From contig NZ_NOXW01000021.1 in the NCBI RefSeq assembly GCF_002251855.1, positions 372,001-436,000 on the forward strand: a stretch of 64,000 bases of DNA, written 5' to 3'. The notes beneath the pieces were generated by a model that saw nothing but the letters and a program-made list of their open reading frames with translations, was not told where the DNA came from and ran no database searches. Shown here piece by piece: positions 37,724-46,120 of this stretch (position 1 is its first letter; each line of letters opens with the position of its first letter). The position numbers were made by a program, and so were the translations under genes. Source of the stretch: Rhodoferax sp. TH121 (lineage in GTDB: Bacteria; Pseudomonadota; Gammaproteobacteria; Burkholderiales; Burkholderiaceae_C).

Positions 37724-37832
37724 GCCCTCACGCTCCGCCGCTGCGCAGGTCGCTGCCCACCGAGGTGGCTAACTTGGTTATCGCCGCTGGCCGACCAGCG
37801 ATCCAGAGGCCTTGGGGCGGCCCGGCGGCAAA
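37722..37832. repeat. Dispersed repeat family B, split copy
   Basis: Reverse orientation of the family: CCCTCACGCTCCGCCGCTGC and GGTCGCTGCCCACCGAGGTG (37725-37765), then about 45 unrelated bases, then CTTGGGGCGGCCCGGCGG (37811-37828). It lies between the convergent sixA and the histone-like gene. Confidence 0.7.
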
Positions 37833-37850
37833 TTGCCTTTCCCTGGGCGC

Positions 37851-38351
37851 TCAAGCCTTCTTGGCCTTGGCGGGGCGGCCGGTCTTGAGGCTGGGTACTG
37901 CCAGCAGGGCCTGCTTGAAAGCAGCGTCTGACAAGGCTGCAATGGCTTTCACGCCAGCACGGATCAACTCGGTTTTTTTGACAGGGTTGCCCAGCTTGGC
38001 TGCGCGCAACTTGAGTACGTCCAAGACATCGTATTCCGGTTTGGGGATGGTGAAACTGTCGCGCACCATCTTGGGTTTCTTGGCTTTGGGGGCCTTTACG
38101 GTTGCGGGCTGGGCTGCAGGTTTGGCGCTGGCTTTGGTCTTGGCGGCGGCCGTACCAGCTTTCTTGGTGACATTGGCTGCTGCCTTTTTGGCAGCTGGGG
38201 CCTTGGGCGTGGCTGCTGCGACGGTCTTGCTGGATTTGGCAGCTGGTTTGGCAGCCGTGGTGCGTGCAGGCTTTTTGCTGGTCGCGGTTTTGGCGGGTGC
38301 GGAATGTGCGGTGGCGACGACGGGTGTCGCTGGTTTTTCAGTCGATGTCAT
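37851..38351 (-). CDS. Histone H1/AlgP-like lysine-alanine-rich protein
   Basis: A 166-residue very basic protein. Residues 1-95 are low-complexity Lys/Ala/Pro/Thr sequence with KPAAK- and KKAA-type repeats. Residues 95-160 form a compact region, MVRDSFTIPKPEYDVLDVLK to SLKTGRPAKAKKA, that recurs in Burkholderiales proteins. The N-terminal part resembles eukaryotic H1 tails and Pseudomonas AlgP/PhaF, which bind DNA and polyphosphate or PHA granules. It is convergent with ppk-sixA, which supports but does not prove a granule role. Confidence 0.7.
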   Translation of the reverse strand: MTSTEKPATPVVATAHSAPAKTATSKKPARTTAAKPAAKSSKTVAAATPKAPAAKKAAANVTKKAGTAAAKTKASAKPAAQPATVKAPKAKKPKMVRDSFTIPKPEYDVLDVLKLRAAKLGNPVKKTELIRAGVKAIAALSDAAFKQALLAVPSLKTGRPAKAKKA

Positions 38352-38385
38352 ATGGAAAATCCTTGTGATAAGTGAAACTGTATAT

Positions 38386-38399
38386 ACGGTTTATACCGT
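38386..38399. promoter_or_regulatory. Palindrome in the histone-like gene promoter
   Basis: ACGGT-TTAT-ACCGT is a perfect inverted repeat in an AT-rich stretch 35 bases upstream of the histone-like gene's ATG. On the minus strand TATAAA and TATATA offer -10 elements. It may be a promoter or operator; no regulator is identified. Confidence 0.45.
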
Positions 38400-38431
38400 T
38401 TAATTTTATGCAGAAATTTCGTCCGCAAACA

Positions 38432-38460
38432 CTGTCATCACTTTGTCACCAAGGCTTCAT
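38432..38460 (+). promoter_or_regulatory. PHO box before the EAL-GGDEF gene
   Basis: CTGTCAT (38432), TTGTCAC (38443) and GCTTCAT (38454) are 11 bases apart. The first pair, CTGTCAT-CACT-TTGTCAC, is close to the PhoB consensus. It ends 35 bases before the start codon and should place the c-di-GMP gene in the Pho regulon. Confidence 0.78.
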
Positions 38461-38495
38461 AAACTCGCCTGCCCAAGTGTTCTGGAGATCCTGCC

Positions 38496-40304
38496 ATGCA
38501 AGCACAACCTTTGCGATTGGTGACGCGCCAAGCACCTCGGGCTACGGTGCCGGGGCCCTTGCAGCAGGTGTTGCAGAGCAGCAGCCTGTACCCCGTGTTT
38601 CAGCCAATTGTGAATTTGGCGGATGCTTCCATTCATGCACACGAAGCCCTGATTCGCGGGCCTGCTGGTACACCTTTGCACACTCCGGATTGTCTGCTGC
38701 GTGCAGCGGCGCAGGAGGATCTGCGCTATGAATTTGAGAATGCTTGTGTGGCGTCTACCTTGCGACACTGGGGGTACCTGCGCAGCGGTGGTCGCCTGTT
38801 TGTCAACATCAGTGCCAATGCTCTGGTGCGCGTGTTCAACTTGCGCGGACGCGAGGGCTTGCTACGCTGGATCTTGGAGTTGCGTGTCATGCCACGCACC
38901 TTGGTGCTGGAGATCACCGAGCACGAGCGCGTGGACAGCATGGACCGCCTTGCCGAAGTGGTGCAGGAGATTCGCTCCGCGGGAGTTTCGCTGGCATTGG
39001 ATGACTTTGGCGATGGCCACTCCAGCTTGCGCCTGTGGTCCCAACTCAAGCCCGAGATCGTCAAGATCGACAAGTACTTCACGCGCAATATCAGCGCCCA
39101 TGGCGACAAGCTCAAGACCATCCAGGCTTTGCAGCAGATAGCCACCATCTTTGGCAGTTCACTGGTGGCGGAGGGCATAGAAACCGCCGAGGATCTGCGC
39201 GTGCTGCGTGACCTGGGTATTGAATATGGGCAGGGCTACTTTCTGGGTCACCCGGATCGCAAGCCACTCAAGTACTTGGGTGTGGATCCACAGCGGGTGC
39301 TGGGTGAGCGCCAGGTCGCAGTGTTCCCGGAGCTCGGGCGCATGTCGCAGGGCGGGCATTTGCGCAGTCTCTCGTTGCTGCGTGCGCCCACAGTGACGCC
39401 AGACACACCCAATGATGCCCTCGCCGAGATTTTTCTGGACCATCCCACTTTGCATGCGGTGGCGATGCTTGAGGGAGAGTGCCCGGTTGGGATCATCAAC
39501 CGGGCACTGTTCATGAACGAGTACAGCAAACTCTACTATCGCGAGGTGTGGGGCCGCAAACCCTGTGGCATGCATGCCAACCTGGAGCCGCGCCTGATTG
39601 AGCGGGAGCACAGCGTCGATGAGCTGGTGGGTATCCTGACCTCGCAAGACCAGCGTTACTTGAACGACGGCTTTATTGCCACCGAGAACGGGCGCTACGT
39701 GGGACTGGGTACAGGTGACCAACTGGTGCGTTCAGTGACGGAAACCCGTATTGAGGCGGCCCGCCACGCGAATCCTCTGACCTTCTTGCCTGGCAACATC
39801 CCTATCAGCCAGCACATGGAGCGACTGCTCAAGAAGCAGGTGCGATTTGTGGCGTGTTATGCAGACCTGAACAACTTCAAGCCCTTCAATGATTACTACG
39901 GCTATTGGCGTGGCGATGAAATGATCCGGCTATTGGCGCGCGTCGCCATGGAACAGTGCGACTCGCAGCGCGATTTTCTGGGGCATGTGGGGGGTGACGA
40001 CTTCATCATCCTGTTTCAGAGCCCCGACTGGAAGGAGCGTTGTCAGCGCTTGGTGACCGAGTTTGCCGAGCGCGCTCTGGCCATGTTTGACGATGAGACC
40101 CGTGCGCGCGGGGGCATTGAAGCTGAGGACCGCCACGGAGTTCTGCGCTTTTTCCCATGTACCACGTTGTCTATTGGTGCAGCAGTGATTGATGGCAGCC
40201 AGTTTTCGCGGGCGGAGGATGTGGCCAATCTGGCGGCCATGGCCAAACATGCAGCCAAACAGGCAGGGGTGGGGTTGTGGGAGCGTGAGGCCCATATGTC
40301 GTGA
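38496..40304 (+). CDS. EAL-CBS-GGDEF cyclic-di-GMP protein
   Basis: A 602-residue cytoplasmic protein with no membrane segment. The EAL domain comes first: EALIRG at 50-55, then FVNISANAL, LEITEHERV, ALDDFGDGHSS, VKIDKYF, VAEGIETAEDL and YFLGHP, so the catalytic set looks intact and phosphodiesterase activity is likely. A central CBS-pair-like region (about 290-410) precedes a GGDEF domain with GGDDF at 499-503, which may be active or regulatory. GGAG precedes the ATG at 38496. A PHO box lies directly upstream. Confidence 0.9.
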   Translation: MQAQPLRLVTRQAPRATVPGPLQQVLQSSSLYPVFQPIVNLADASIHAHEALIRGPAGTPLHTPDCLLRAAAQEDLRYEFENACVASTLRHWGYLRSGGRLFVNISANALVRVFNLRGREGLLRWILELRVMPRTLVLEITEHERVDSMDRLAEVVQEIRSAGVSLALDDFGDGHSSLRLWSQLKPEIVKIDKYFTRNISAHGDKLKTIQALQQIATIFGSSLVAEGIETAEDLRVLRDLGIEYGQGYFLGHPDRKPLKYLGVDPQRVLGERQVAVFPELGRMSQGGHLRSLSLLRAPTVTPDTPNDALAEIFLDHPTLHAVAMLEGECPVGIINRALFMNEYSKLYYREVWGRKPCGMHANLEPRLIEREHSVDELVGILTSQDQRYLNDGFIATENGRYVGLGTGDQLVRSVTETRIEAARHANPLTFLPGNIPISQHMERLLKKQVRFVACYADLNNFKPFNDYYGYWRGDEMIRLLARVAMEQCDSQRDFLGHVGGDDFIILFQSPDWKERCQRLVTEFAERALAMFDDETRARGGIEAEDRHGVLRFFPCTTLSIGAAVIDGSQFSRAEDVANLAAMAKHAAKQAGVGLWEREAHMS

Positions 40305-40320
40305 TGGGCAGCGCTTGGGC

Positions 40321-41214
40321 TTAAATGAACAATGTTTGGCTCGCTACCCGTTGCACACATTCGCTCAAACGAGTCAGCTCAGGCAGAGGCAGCTTGGCGA
40401 CCTGCCAGTACAGCGGGATATCCAGCCTTCGCTCGGGCAGCAGCTCCACCAAGCGACCGGTTTCCAGTTGGTTCTTGACTAGCAAGGTGGGATTCATGCC
40501 CCACCCCACACCCGCCAGTGAGGCGTCCACAAATCCTTGGGACGAGGGCAGGCGGTGGGCCGGCAGGGGAACGTCTTTGCGTACTGCGCGACGGACCCAC
40601 TGCTCTTGCAGGCGGTCGTTGCGGTCAAACACCAGGCTGGGAGCCCGGGCCAGGCTCTCCGCATTCACGCCTTCGGAAAACCAGCGCTGCACAAACGCTG
40701 GCGAGGCAGTGGCGCAATAGCGCAGGGCCCCGAGCTTGCGACTTCGGCAGCCTTGTACCGGCTTGCCCAAAGAGCAGACCGCGGCCAGCACCTGGCCGCG
40801 CCGCAGCCATTCGCTGGTCTTGTCCTGGTCGTCCAGCACCACGTCCAGTAGTGTGTTGCCGCCTTCGCAAAAGAGTTGCAGGGCGCGCACAAACCAGGTC
40901 GCCATGCTGTCTGCGTTGATGGCGATGCGGATCGTCGCGGATGGGGTGCCTTCGCTTCGTAGCGCTGGCATCTCTCGGTGCAACTCGCTCTCTAGCAGCG
41001 CCACGGTATCGGCGTGGCGGCACAGCCGGGCGCCAGCCTCCGTGGGCATGCAGGGCTGGCCGCGGACGACCAGTACGGTGCCCACGCGCTCTTCGGCCAG
41101 GCGGATGCGTTGGGACACCGCGGATGGTGTGATGTGGAGGGTACGTGCAGCACGCTCGAAGCTTCCTTCGCGTACAACGGCAGCCACAGTAGCCAGCAAT
41201 GCAGTCTCGAGCAT
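40321..41214 (-). CDS. argP: LysR-family regulator, ArgP-like
   Basis: A 297-residue LysR regulator. The N-terminal winged helix has SFERAARTLHITPSAVSQRI. The C-terminal effector domain resembles ArgP/LysG, which senses lysine and arginine and activates an amino acid exporter. It is divergent from a LysE/ArgO exporter at 41297, the classic regulator-target pair, and the 82-base gap should contain its operator. Ends 16 bases from the convergent EAL-GGDEF gene. Confidence 0.88.
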   Translation of the reverse strand: MLETALLATVAAVVREGSFERAARTLHITPSAVSQRIRLAEERVGTVLVVRGQPCMPTEAGARLCRHADTVALLESELHREMPALRSEGTPSATIRIAINADSMATWFVRALQLFCEGGNTLLDVVLDDQDKTSEWLRRGQVLAAVCSLGKPVQGCRSRKLGALRYCATASPAFVQRWFSEGVNAESLARAPSLVFDRNDRLQEQWVRRAVRKDVPLPAHRLPSSQGFVDASLAGVGWGMNPTLLVKNQLETGRLVELLPERRLDIPLYWQVAKLPLPELTRLSECVQRVASQTLFI

Positions 41215-41296
41215 AGGTATGCGTTATTTAGTTTTGCTGTTTCTACATTAGCAGCTTTCACTAGCAAATGCACGCTCGGAGGTGGATACTTTCCCA

Positions 41297-41929
41297 ATGT
41301 TTTCTTCTTTCAGTTCCTCTGTTTTCCTGACGGGCCTCACGCTCAGTTTGTCTCTCATCATGGCCATTGGAGCGCAAAACATGCATGTGTTGCGTCAGGG
41401 ACTTCGACGTGAACATGTGGCCGCTGTGGTGGCTGTGTGTGCTCTTCTGGACGTCGCCTTGATGGCAGTGGGCGTCAGCGGCCTGGCGGCCTCTTTGGTG
41501 CAGTACCCGCAGGTACTGGATGCCTTGGGGTTGCTCGGGGCATTGGTATTGGTTGTTTACGGTGCGCAAGCTTTGCGTCGTGCGGTGCGACCTGGAACCC
41601 TGCAGGCTAACGCTGGTGGCGGCGCAGTACCAGTGGGGCGCATGGTGGCGCAGACCTTGTCCCTGAGCTTGCTCAACCCCCATGTCTACCTGGACACGGT
41701 GGTGCTGGTGGGGGCAGTGGGAGCACAGCAGCCCTTGGGAACGCAAGGGGCCTTTTTGCTGGGTGCAGGGGGCGGGAGCGTGTTGTGGTTTGTGGTGCTG
41801 GGCTTTGGTGCACGCATGCTCAGGCCCCTGTTTGCCAAGCCCATGGCATGGCGTCTGCTGGACCTCCTGGTGGCGGGCATGATGTGGAGCATTGCCGCCG
41901 GCTTGGTGGCGCGCAGCCTGCACCTGTGA
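41297..41929 (+). CDS. argO: LysE/ArgO-type basic amino acid exporter
   Basis: A 210-residue inner-membrane exporter with about six helices. The N-terminal GLTLSLSLIMAIGAQNMHVL and NPHVYLDTVVLVGAVGAQQ are characteristic of the LysE/ArgO group exporting lysine or arginine. ATG 41297 is chosen, with GGAGGTGG at 41278-41285 as a somewhat distant ribosome site; a GTG at 41282 is possible. Partner of the divergent ArgP-like regulator. Confidence 0.88.
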   Translation: MFSSFSSSVFLTGLTLSLSLIMAIGAQNMHVLRQGLRREHVAAVVAVCALLDVALMAVGVSGLAASLVQYPQVLDALGLLGALVLVVYGAQALRRAVRPGTLQANAGGGAVPVGRMVAQTLSLSLLNPHVYLDTVVLVGAVGAQQPLGTQGAFLLGAGGGSVLWFVVLGFGARMLRPLFAKPMAWRLLDLLVAGMMWSIAAGLVARSLHL

Positions 41930-41932
41930 AAT

Positions 41933-42490
41933 TCAGCCGCCGGCCATGAGTTTGTGGACCAGGTCGGCCGTGGTCGACGCCTTGTACTTGCGCATCAGCC
42001 GGGCGCGGTAGATCTCCACGGTGCGATGGCTGATCTCCAGCGTTTTGCCGATGTGTTTGGAGGTCAAGCCCTGCATGAGATGGGCAGCGACCTCGCGTTC
42101 ACGCGGTGTCAGCTCGGCCTTCACGGGGCGGCGTGCGCTCAGGTCTTCAAAGCTCCAAATGCCGGCTTCGTGCGGCGCCTCGCGGTTGAGCGCACGCCCG
42201 GTCACATGGCACCAGAATGTTTCGCCCTTGAAGCGGCCGTCCAGACGTTTCATGATGCGGTCATCGGCATAGGTGCCACTGCGGTTGAGGATGGGGCTGA
42301 TGCGTGCCCCGGTGCGCTCGTACTCGTCTGCGCTGGGGTAGAGCACTTGGAAGGACTGGCCAATGAGCTGGCTCCGATCGGCACCGAACATTTCACACAG
42401 GCGCTGGTTGCAGTCCACGATGGCGCGGTTGCGTGAGAGCGCCAGGCCGACAGGGGCCATGTCGAACGCCAGGCGGTAGTCAATGTCCAT
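41933..42490 (-). CDS. PAS-LuxR transcriptional regulator
   Basis: A 185-residue regulator. Residues 5-120 form a PAS domain ([18 protein letters not shown] at its start, then a [13 protein letters not shown] strand). Residues 125-180 are a LuxR/FixJ helix-turn-helix with [20 protein letters not shown] and [13 protein letters not shown]. No receiver domain is present, so the PAS domain is the likely sensor. It is divergent from scoAB, and a perfect palindrome sits between them. Confidence 0.88.
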   Translation of the reverse strand: MDIDYRLAFDMAPVGLALSRNRAIVDCNQRLCEMFGADRSQLIGQSFQVLYPSADEYERTGARISPILNRSGTYADDRIMKRLDGRFKGETFWCHVTGRALNREAPHEAGIWSFEDLSARRPVKAELTPREREVAAHLMQGLTSKHIGKTLEISHRTVEIYRARLMRKYKASTTADLVHKLMAGG

Positions 42491-42510
42491 AGGGTTGGGC
42501 TTTACGAAGA

Positions 42511-42532
42511 ACTACGTAGGGTCATACGTAGT
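42511..42532. promoter_or_regulatory. Palindromic operator between PAS-LuxR gene and scoAB
   Basis: ACTACGTA at 42511-42518 and TACGTAGT at 42525-42532 are perfect inverted repeats with a six-base spacer. The 81-base divergent intergenic region has no other comparable symmetry. Size and symmetry suit a LuxR-type dimer. Confidence 0.7.
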
Positions 42533-42571
42533 ATCGTAGCGGCTATCGCTTCTTTTTATGGAGACCCTGCT

Positions 42572-43279
42572 GTGAACAAAATTTACCCCAGTGCAGCCAA
42601 GGCACTTGAAGGCATAGTGAAGGACGGCCAATTGCTGGCTGTGGGCGGCTTTGGCTTGTGCGGAATTCCTGAGGCGCTGATCGAGGCGCTCAAAGACAGT
42701 GGTGTTAAGAATCTGACCGCCATTTCCAATAACGCAGGGGTGGATGGTTTTGGTTTGGGCAAGCTGCTGGAGACACGTCAGATAAAGAAGATGATTTCGA
42801 GCTATGTGGGCGAGAACAAGGAGTTCGAACGCCAGTACCTGGCGGGTGAGTTGGAGCTGGAGTTCACGCCCCAAGGCACCTTGGCTGAGAAGCTGCGTGC
42901 TGGCGGTGCCGGCATCCCTGCTTTCTTCACCAAGACCGGTGTGGGCACCATCGTGGCCGAAGGCAAAGAGTTGCGCGAGTTTGATGGCGAGACCTATGTG
43001 ATGGAACGGGCCCTGGTGCCAGACGTGGCGCTGGTCAAGGCGCACCGGGCTGACAAGTCTGGCAATCTGCAGTTCCGCTTTACGGCGCGCAACTTCAATC
43101 CTGCCGCAGCGATGGCCGGCAAGATCTGCGTGGTGGAGGTGGAAGAAATCGTGGAAACCGGGGCGATGGCGCCAGACGAGGTGCACCTGCCCGGCATTTA
43201 CGTGCACCGCATTGTGCTGAACGCAAGGCCTGAAAAACGCATCGAAAAACGCACCATCACCGAGAAAGCAGGAGTCTGA
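42572..43279 (+). CDS. scoA: 3-oxoacid CoA-transferase, subunit A
   Basis: A 235-residue subunit of succinyl-CoA:3-ketoacid (acetoacetate) CoA-transferase, which activates acetoacetate for use as acetyl-Co[17 protein letters not shown] is the N-terminal signature, and [16 protein letters not shown] and [17 protein letters not shown] follow. The start is GTG at 42572, preceded by TGGAGA. Two bases separate it from scoB. Confidence 0.95.
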   Translation: MNKIYPSAAKALEGIVKDGQLLAVGGFGLCGIPEALIEALKDSGVKNLTAISNNAGVDGFGLGKLLETRQIKKMISSYVGENKEFERQYLAGELELEFTPQGTLAEKLRAGGAGIPAFFTKTGVGTIVAEGKELREFDGETYVMERALVPDVALVKAHRADKSGNLQFRFTARNFNPAAAMAGKICVVEVEEIVETGAMAPDEVHLPGIYVHRIVLNARPEKRIEKRTITEKAGV

Positions 43280-43281
43280 TC

Positions 43282-43920
43282 ATGAGCTGGAGTCAAGATC
43301 AAATGGCCGCACGCGCGGCGCAAGAGCTGGAAGACGGCTTTTATGTGAACCTGGGCATTGGTATTCCCACCTTGGTGGCCAACCATGTGCCGGCCGACAA
43401 GGAGGTGTGGCTGCAGTCCGAGAACGGCATGCTGGGTATCGGCCCTTTTCCCACCGAGGACGAGGTGGATGCCGATCTGATCAATGCCGGCAAGCAGACC
43501 GTGACCACCATCAAGGGCAGCAGCATTTTTGGCAGCCACGAGAGTTTTGCCATGATCCGCGGCGGCAAGATCAACCTGTCCATCCTGGGCGCCATGCAAG
43601 TGAGTGAGAAGGGTGATTTGGCCAACTGGATGATTCCCGGCAAGATGGTCAAAGGCATGGGCGGGGCCATGGACCTGGTGGCCGGCGTCAAGCGCGTGAT
43701 CGTACTCATGGAGCATGTCGCCAAGAAAAAGGACGGCACCACCGATCTGAAAATCCTGCCCCAGTGCACCCTGCCGCTTACCGGCGTGGGCGTGGTGGAC
43801 CGCATCATCACCGATCTGGCGGTGATGGACGTGACACCCGAGGGCCTGAAGGTGGTAGAGCTGGCGCCGGGCGTCAGCCGTGAGGAATTGCAAGAGAAAA
43901 CAGGGGTTCCCCTGCTCTGA
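43282..43920 (+). CDS. scoB: 3-oxoacid CoA-transferase, subunit B
   Basis: A 212-residue partner of ScoA carrying the catalytic glutamate in the [12 protein letters not shown] signature. [19 protein letters not shown] is the N-terminal region, and [15 protein letters not shown] lies in the middle. Length and order match the two-subunit form of the enzyme. A GGGGTTAGAAAT-type palindromic stretch near the next start is not obviously a terminator. Confidence 0.95.
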   Translation: MSWSQDQMAARAAQELEDGFYVNLGIGIPTLVANHVPADKEVWLQSENGMLGIGPFPTEDEVDADLINAGKQTVTTIKGSSIFGSHESFAMIRGGKINLSILGAMQVSEKGDLANWMIPGKMVKGMGGAMDLVAGVKRVIVLMEHVAKKKDGTTDLKILPQCTLPLTGVGVVDRIITDLAVMDVTPEGLKVVELAPGVSREELQEKTGVPLL

Positions 43921-43976
43921 AGCGGCGTAGTCCCGGGGTAAGATACTTTTGCCAAATTTCTAACCCCGGGGAAAAC

Positions 43977-44468
43977 ATGTCCAGAGCGCTCAAATTCCTG
44001 ATGTTCATCTACTTCGTGGTGTTCCTCACCACGGGGACCTTCATGGTTCTGATCGTCAATGCGGATGAGGGCTCGCAGCCTTGGGTCACTCTTCTGGTTC
44101 GTAACCATGCCATCGTGTACGCATGGCATCTGGTGTGCTGGATGGTGTTGGGCATGTTCACCAACTACTACTGGGATCTGTTCAACATGGGCAAGGGCAT
44201 CGAGTCCATGCAGGTCTTGCGCATCGTGTTGCCACTGCTGGTTTCCCCCTTTGTCTTCATGCCGACCTACAACCTCTGGCTGGCCTCCAGCTCGCAAAGT
44301 TATATGTTGTTTGCCGTGATTGCTATCCAAAGCGGCTTTTTCTGGCAGGCTCTGTTGGCCAAAGTGGCTCCCTTGGACAAGCCGGCCAACATTCCCTGGT
44401 CGGTGAACAACGGTGCCAGCCGTGGCAGCCGTGCAGCAGCAACGCCCAATGGGCCTGAGCTAAGCTGA
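43977..44468 (+). CDS. Uncharacterised four-helix membrane protein
   Basis: A 163-residue protein I do not recognise. Four hydrophobic segments are seen at about residues 6-26, 43-62, 77-100 and 107-128, followed by a hydrophilic tail rich in Asn, Ser, Arg and Ala. A histidine and two tryptophans lie in the second helix. GGGGAAA precedes the ATG. It stands 56 bases after scoB and is closed by a strong terminator, so it may be the last gene of that operon. Confidence 0.65.
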   Translation: MSRALKFLMFIYFVVFLTTGTFMVLIVNADEGSQPWVTLLVRNHAIVYAWHLVCWMVLGMFTNYYWDLFNMGKGIESMQVLRIVLPLLVSPFVFMPTYNLWLASSSQSYMLFAVIAIQSGFFWQALLAKVAPLDKPANIPWSVNNGASRGSRAAATPNGPELS

Positions 44469-44488
44469 ACGGCTTGTGTTTCAACAGA

Positions 44489-44510
44489 AAACGGGGCCTT
44501 GGCCCCGTTT
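44489..44510 (+). terminator. Intrinsic terminator after the membrane protein gene
   Basis: AAACGGGGCC and GGCCCCGTTT are perfectly complementary, followed by CTTTTTG. It ends the scoA-scoB-membrane protein run. Confidence 0.88.
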
Positions 44511-44516
44511 CTTTTT

Positions 44517-44576
44517 GCTATCAATTTAGTAGCTTTCCGCGCAGTATCTACAAGGGCTAGGTGTCTATTTGGCGCA
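44517..44576 (-). repeat. Dispersed repeat A downstream of terminator
   Basis: TGCTATCAATTTAGTAGC, TTTCCGCGCAGTATCTACAA and GGGCTAGGTGTCTATTTGG match the family. It lies between convergent transcription units, directly before the end of gabD. Confidence 0.85.
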
Positions 44577-44584
44577 AATTTCGC

Positions 44585-46054
44585 TTATTTCAGGATGTCG
44601 CCCAGGCAGAGGTATTTCACCTCCACATAGTCGTCCATGCCGAAGTGCGAGCCTTCGCGGCCCAGGCCGGACTGTTTGACGCCACCGAAAGGCACGTGTT
44701 CTGTGGCCAAAATGCCCACGTTCACACCCACCATGCCGTACTCCAAGGCCTCGCCCACGCGGTAGATGCGGCCGATGTCGCGGCTATAGAAGTAGCTGGC
44801 TAGGCCGAATTCGGTGGCGTTGGCGGCGTCAATGGCTTCCTGTTCGGTGCTGAACTTAAACACTGGGGCAAAGGGGCCAAAGGTTTCTTCGCGGGCGCAG
44901 AGCATGTTGGCGGTGGCACCGGACACCACGGTGGGCTCAAAGAACTGGCCTTGCAGCGCGTTACCGCCGGTTTCCACCTTGCCGCCCTTGGCCACGGCGT
45001 CCGCCACGTGGCGCTTCACCTTCTCCACGGCGGCATCTTCAATCAACGGGCCTTGCACCACGCCGTCTTCAAAGCCATTGCCCACCTTCATGGCTTTCAC
45101 TTTGGCACTGAACTTGGCGACGAACTGGTCGTACACGCCGGCCTGTACATAGAAGCGGTTGGCGCACACGCAGGTCTGGCCGGCGTTGCGGTACTTGCTG
45201 GCGATGGCACCTTCCACGGCGGAGTCCACATCGGCATCGTCGAACACGATGAAGGGCGCATTACCACCCAACTCCAGGGAGAGTTTTTTGACGGTGGGAG
45301 CGCTTTGCGCCATCAGGATACGGCCGACTTCGGTGGAGCCGGTAAAGCTCAGGTGGCGCACCACATCGCTCGCGCAAATGACCTTGCCCACGGCAATCGA
45401 CTGCTCGCTGTCTGCGGTGATCATGTTGAGCACACCGGCTGGAATGCCGGCGCGAATGGCCAACTCGGCGGCAGCCAGGGCGGTCAGGGGCGTCAGCTCA
45501 GCGGGCTTGATGATGACCGGGCAACCTGCGGCCAGCGCAGGCGCCACCTTGCGGGTGATCATGGCCAGCGGGAAGTTCCACGGCGTGATGGCTGCGCACA
45601 CGCCGATGGGCTGCTTGATGACCATCAGGCGGCGGTTGTTGTCGAACTGGGGCAGTGTCTCGCCGTTGACGCGCTTGGCTTCTTCGGCGAACCATTCCAC
45701 AAAGCTCGCGCCATAGGCAATCTCGCCCTTGGCTTCGGCAAAGGGTTTGCCCTGCTCGGCAGTCATGATGCGGGCCAGGTCTTCCTGGTTGGCCATCAGC
45801 AGATCAAACCACTTGCGCAGGATGATGCTGCGTTCTTTGGCGGTCTTGCTTTTCCAGGCGGGCCAGGCGGCGTTGGCGGCGGCAATAGCGGCTTCGGTCT
45901 CTTTGGGGCCGAGGTTGGCCACGTCGGCCAAGTGCTGGCCATTGGACGGATCAATTACCGCGAAGCGTGACGTGCCGGCTATCCACTGGCCGTTCACCAG
46001 GGCATCGGTCTTGAGGAGGGTCGGGTCTTTGAGCTGGGCAAGGGGGCTGGTCAT
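44585..46054 (-). CDS. gabD: Succinate-semialdehyde dehydrogenase
   Basis: A 489-residue aldehyde dehydrogenase converting succinic semialdehyde to succinate with NAD(P), the last step of GABA degradation. SLELGGNAPFIVFDDAD holds the general-base glutamate and NAGQTCVCANRFYV the catalytic cysteine. HVPFGGVKQSGLGREGS is typical of GabD. ATG 46054 is preferred over a TTG ten codons upstream. It is the last gene of the putrescine-GABA run, 66 bases after gabT. Confidence 0.93.
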   Translation of the reverse strand: MTSPLAQLKDPTLLKTDALVNGQWIAGTSRFAVIDPSNGQHLADVANLGPKETEAAIAAANAAWPAWKSKTAKERSIILRKWFDLLMANQEDLARIMTAEQGKPFAEAKGEIAYGASFVEWFAEEAKRVNGETLPQFDNNRRLMVIKQPIGVCAAITPWNFPLAMITRKVAPALAAGCPVIIKPAELTPLTALAAAELAIRAGIPAGVLNMITADSEQSIAVGKVICASDVVRHLSFTGSTEVGRILMAQSAPTVKKLSLELGGNAPFIVFDDADVDSAVEGAIASKYRNAGQTCVCANRFYVQAGVYDQFVAKFSAKVKAMKVGNGFEDGVVQGPLIEDAAVEKVKRHVADAVAKGGKVETGGNALQGQFFEPTVVSGATANMLCAREETFGPFAPVFKFSTEQEAIDAANATEFGLASYFYSRDIGRIYRVGEALEYGMVGVNVGILATEHVPFGGVKQSGLGREGSHFGMDDYVEVKYLCLGDILK

Positions 46055-46120
46055 GGGGCTCTCGGTGGTCAAAGCAATAGACAAAAGGGCAGAAGAGCTA
46101 TGTTACTTCCGCCTCTGGTT

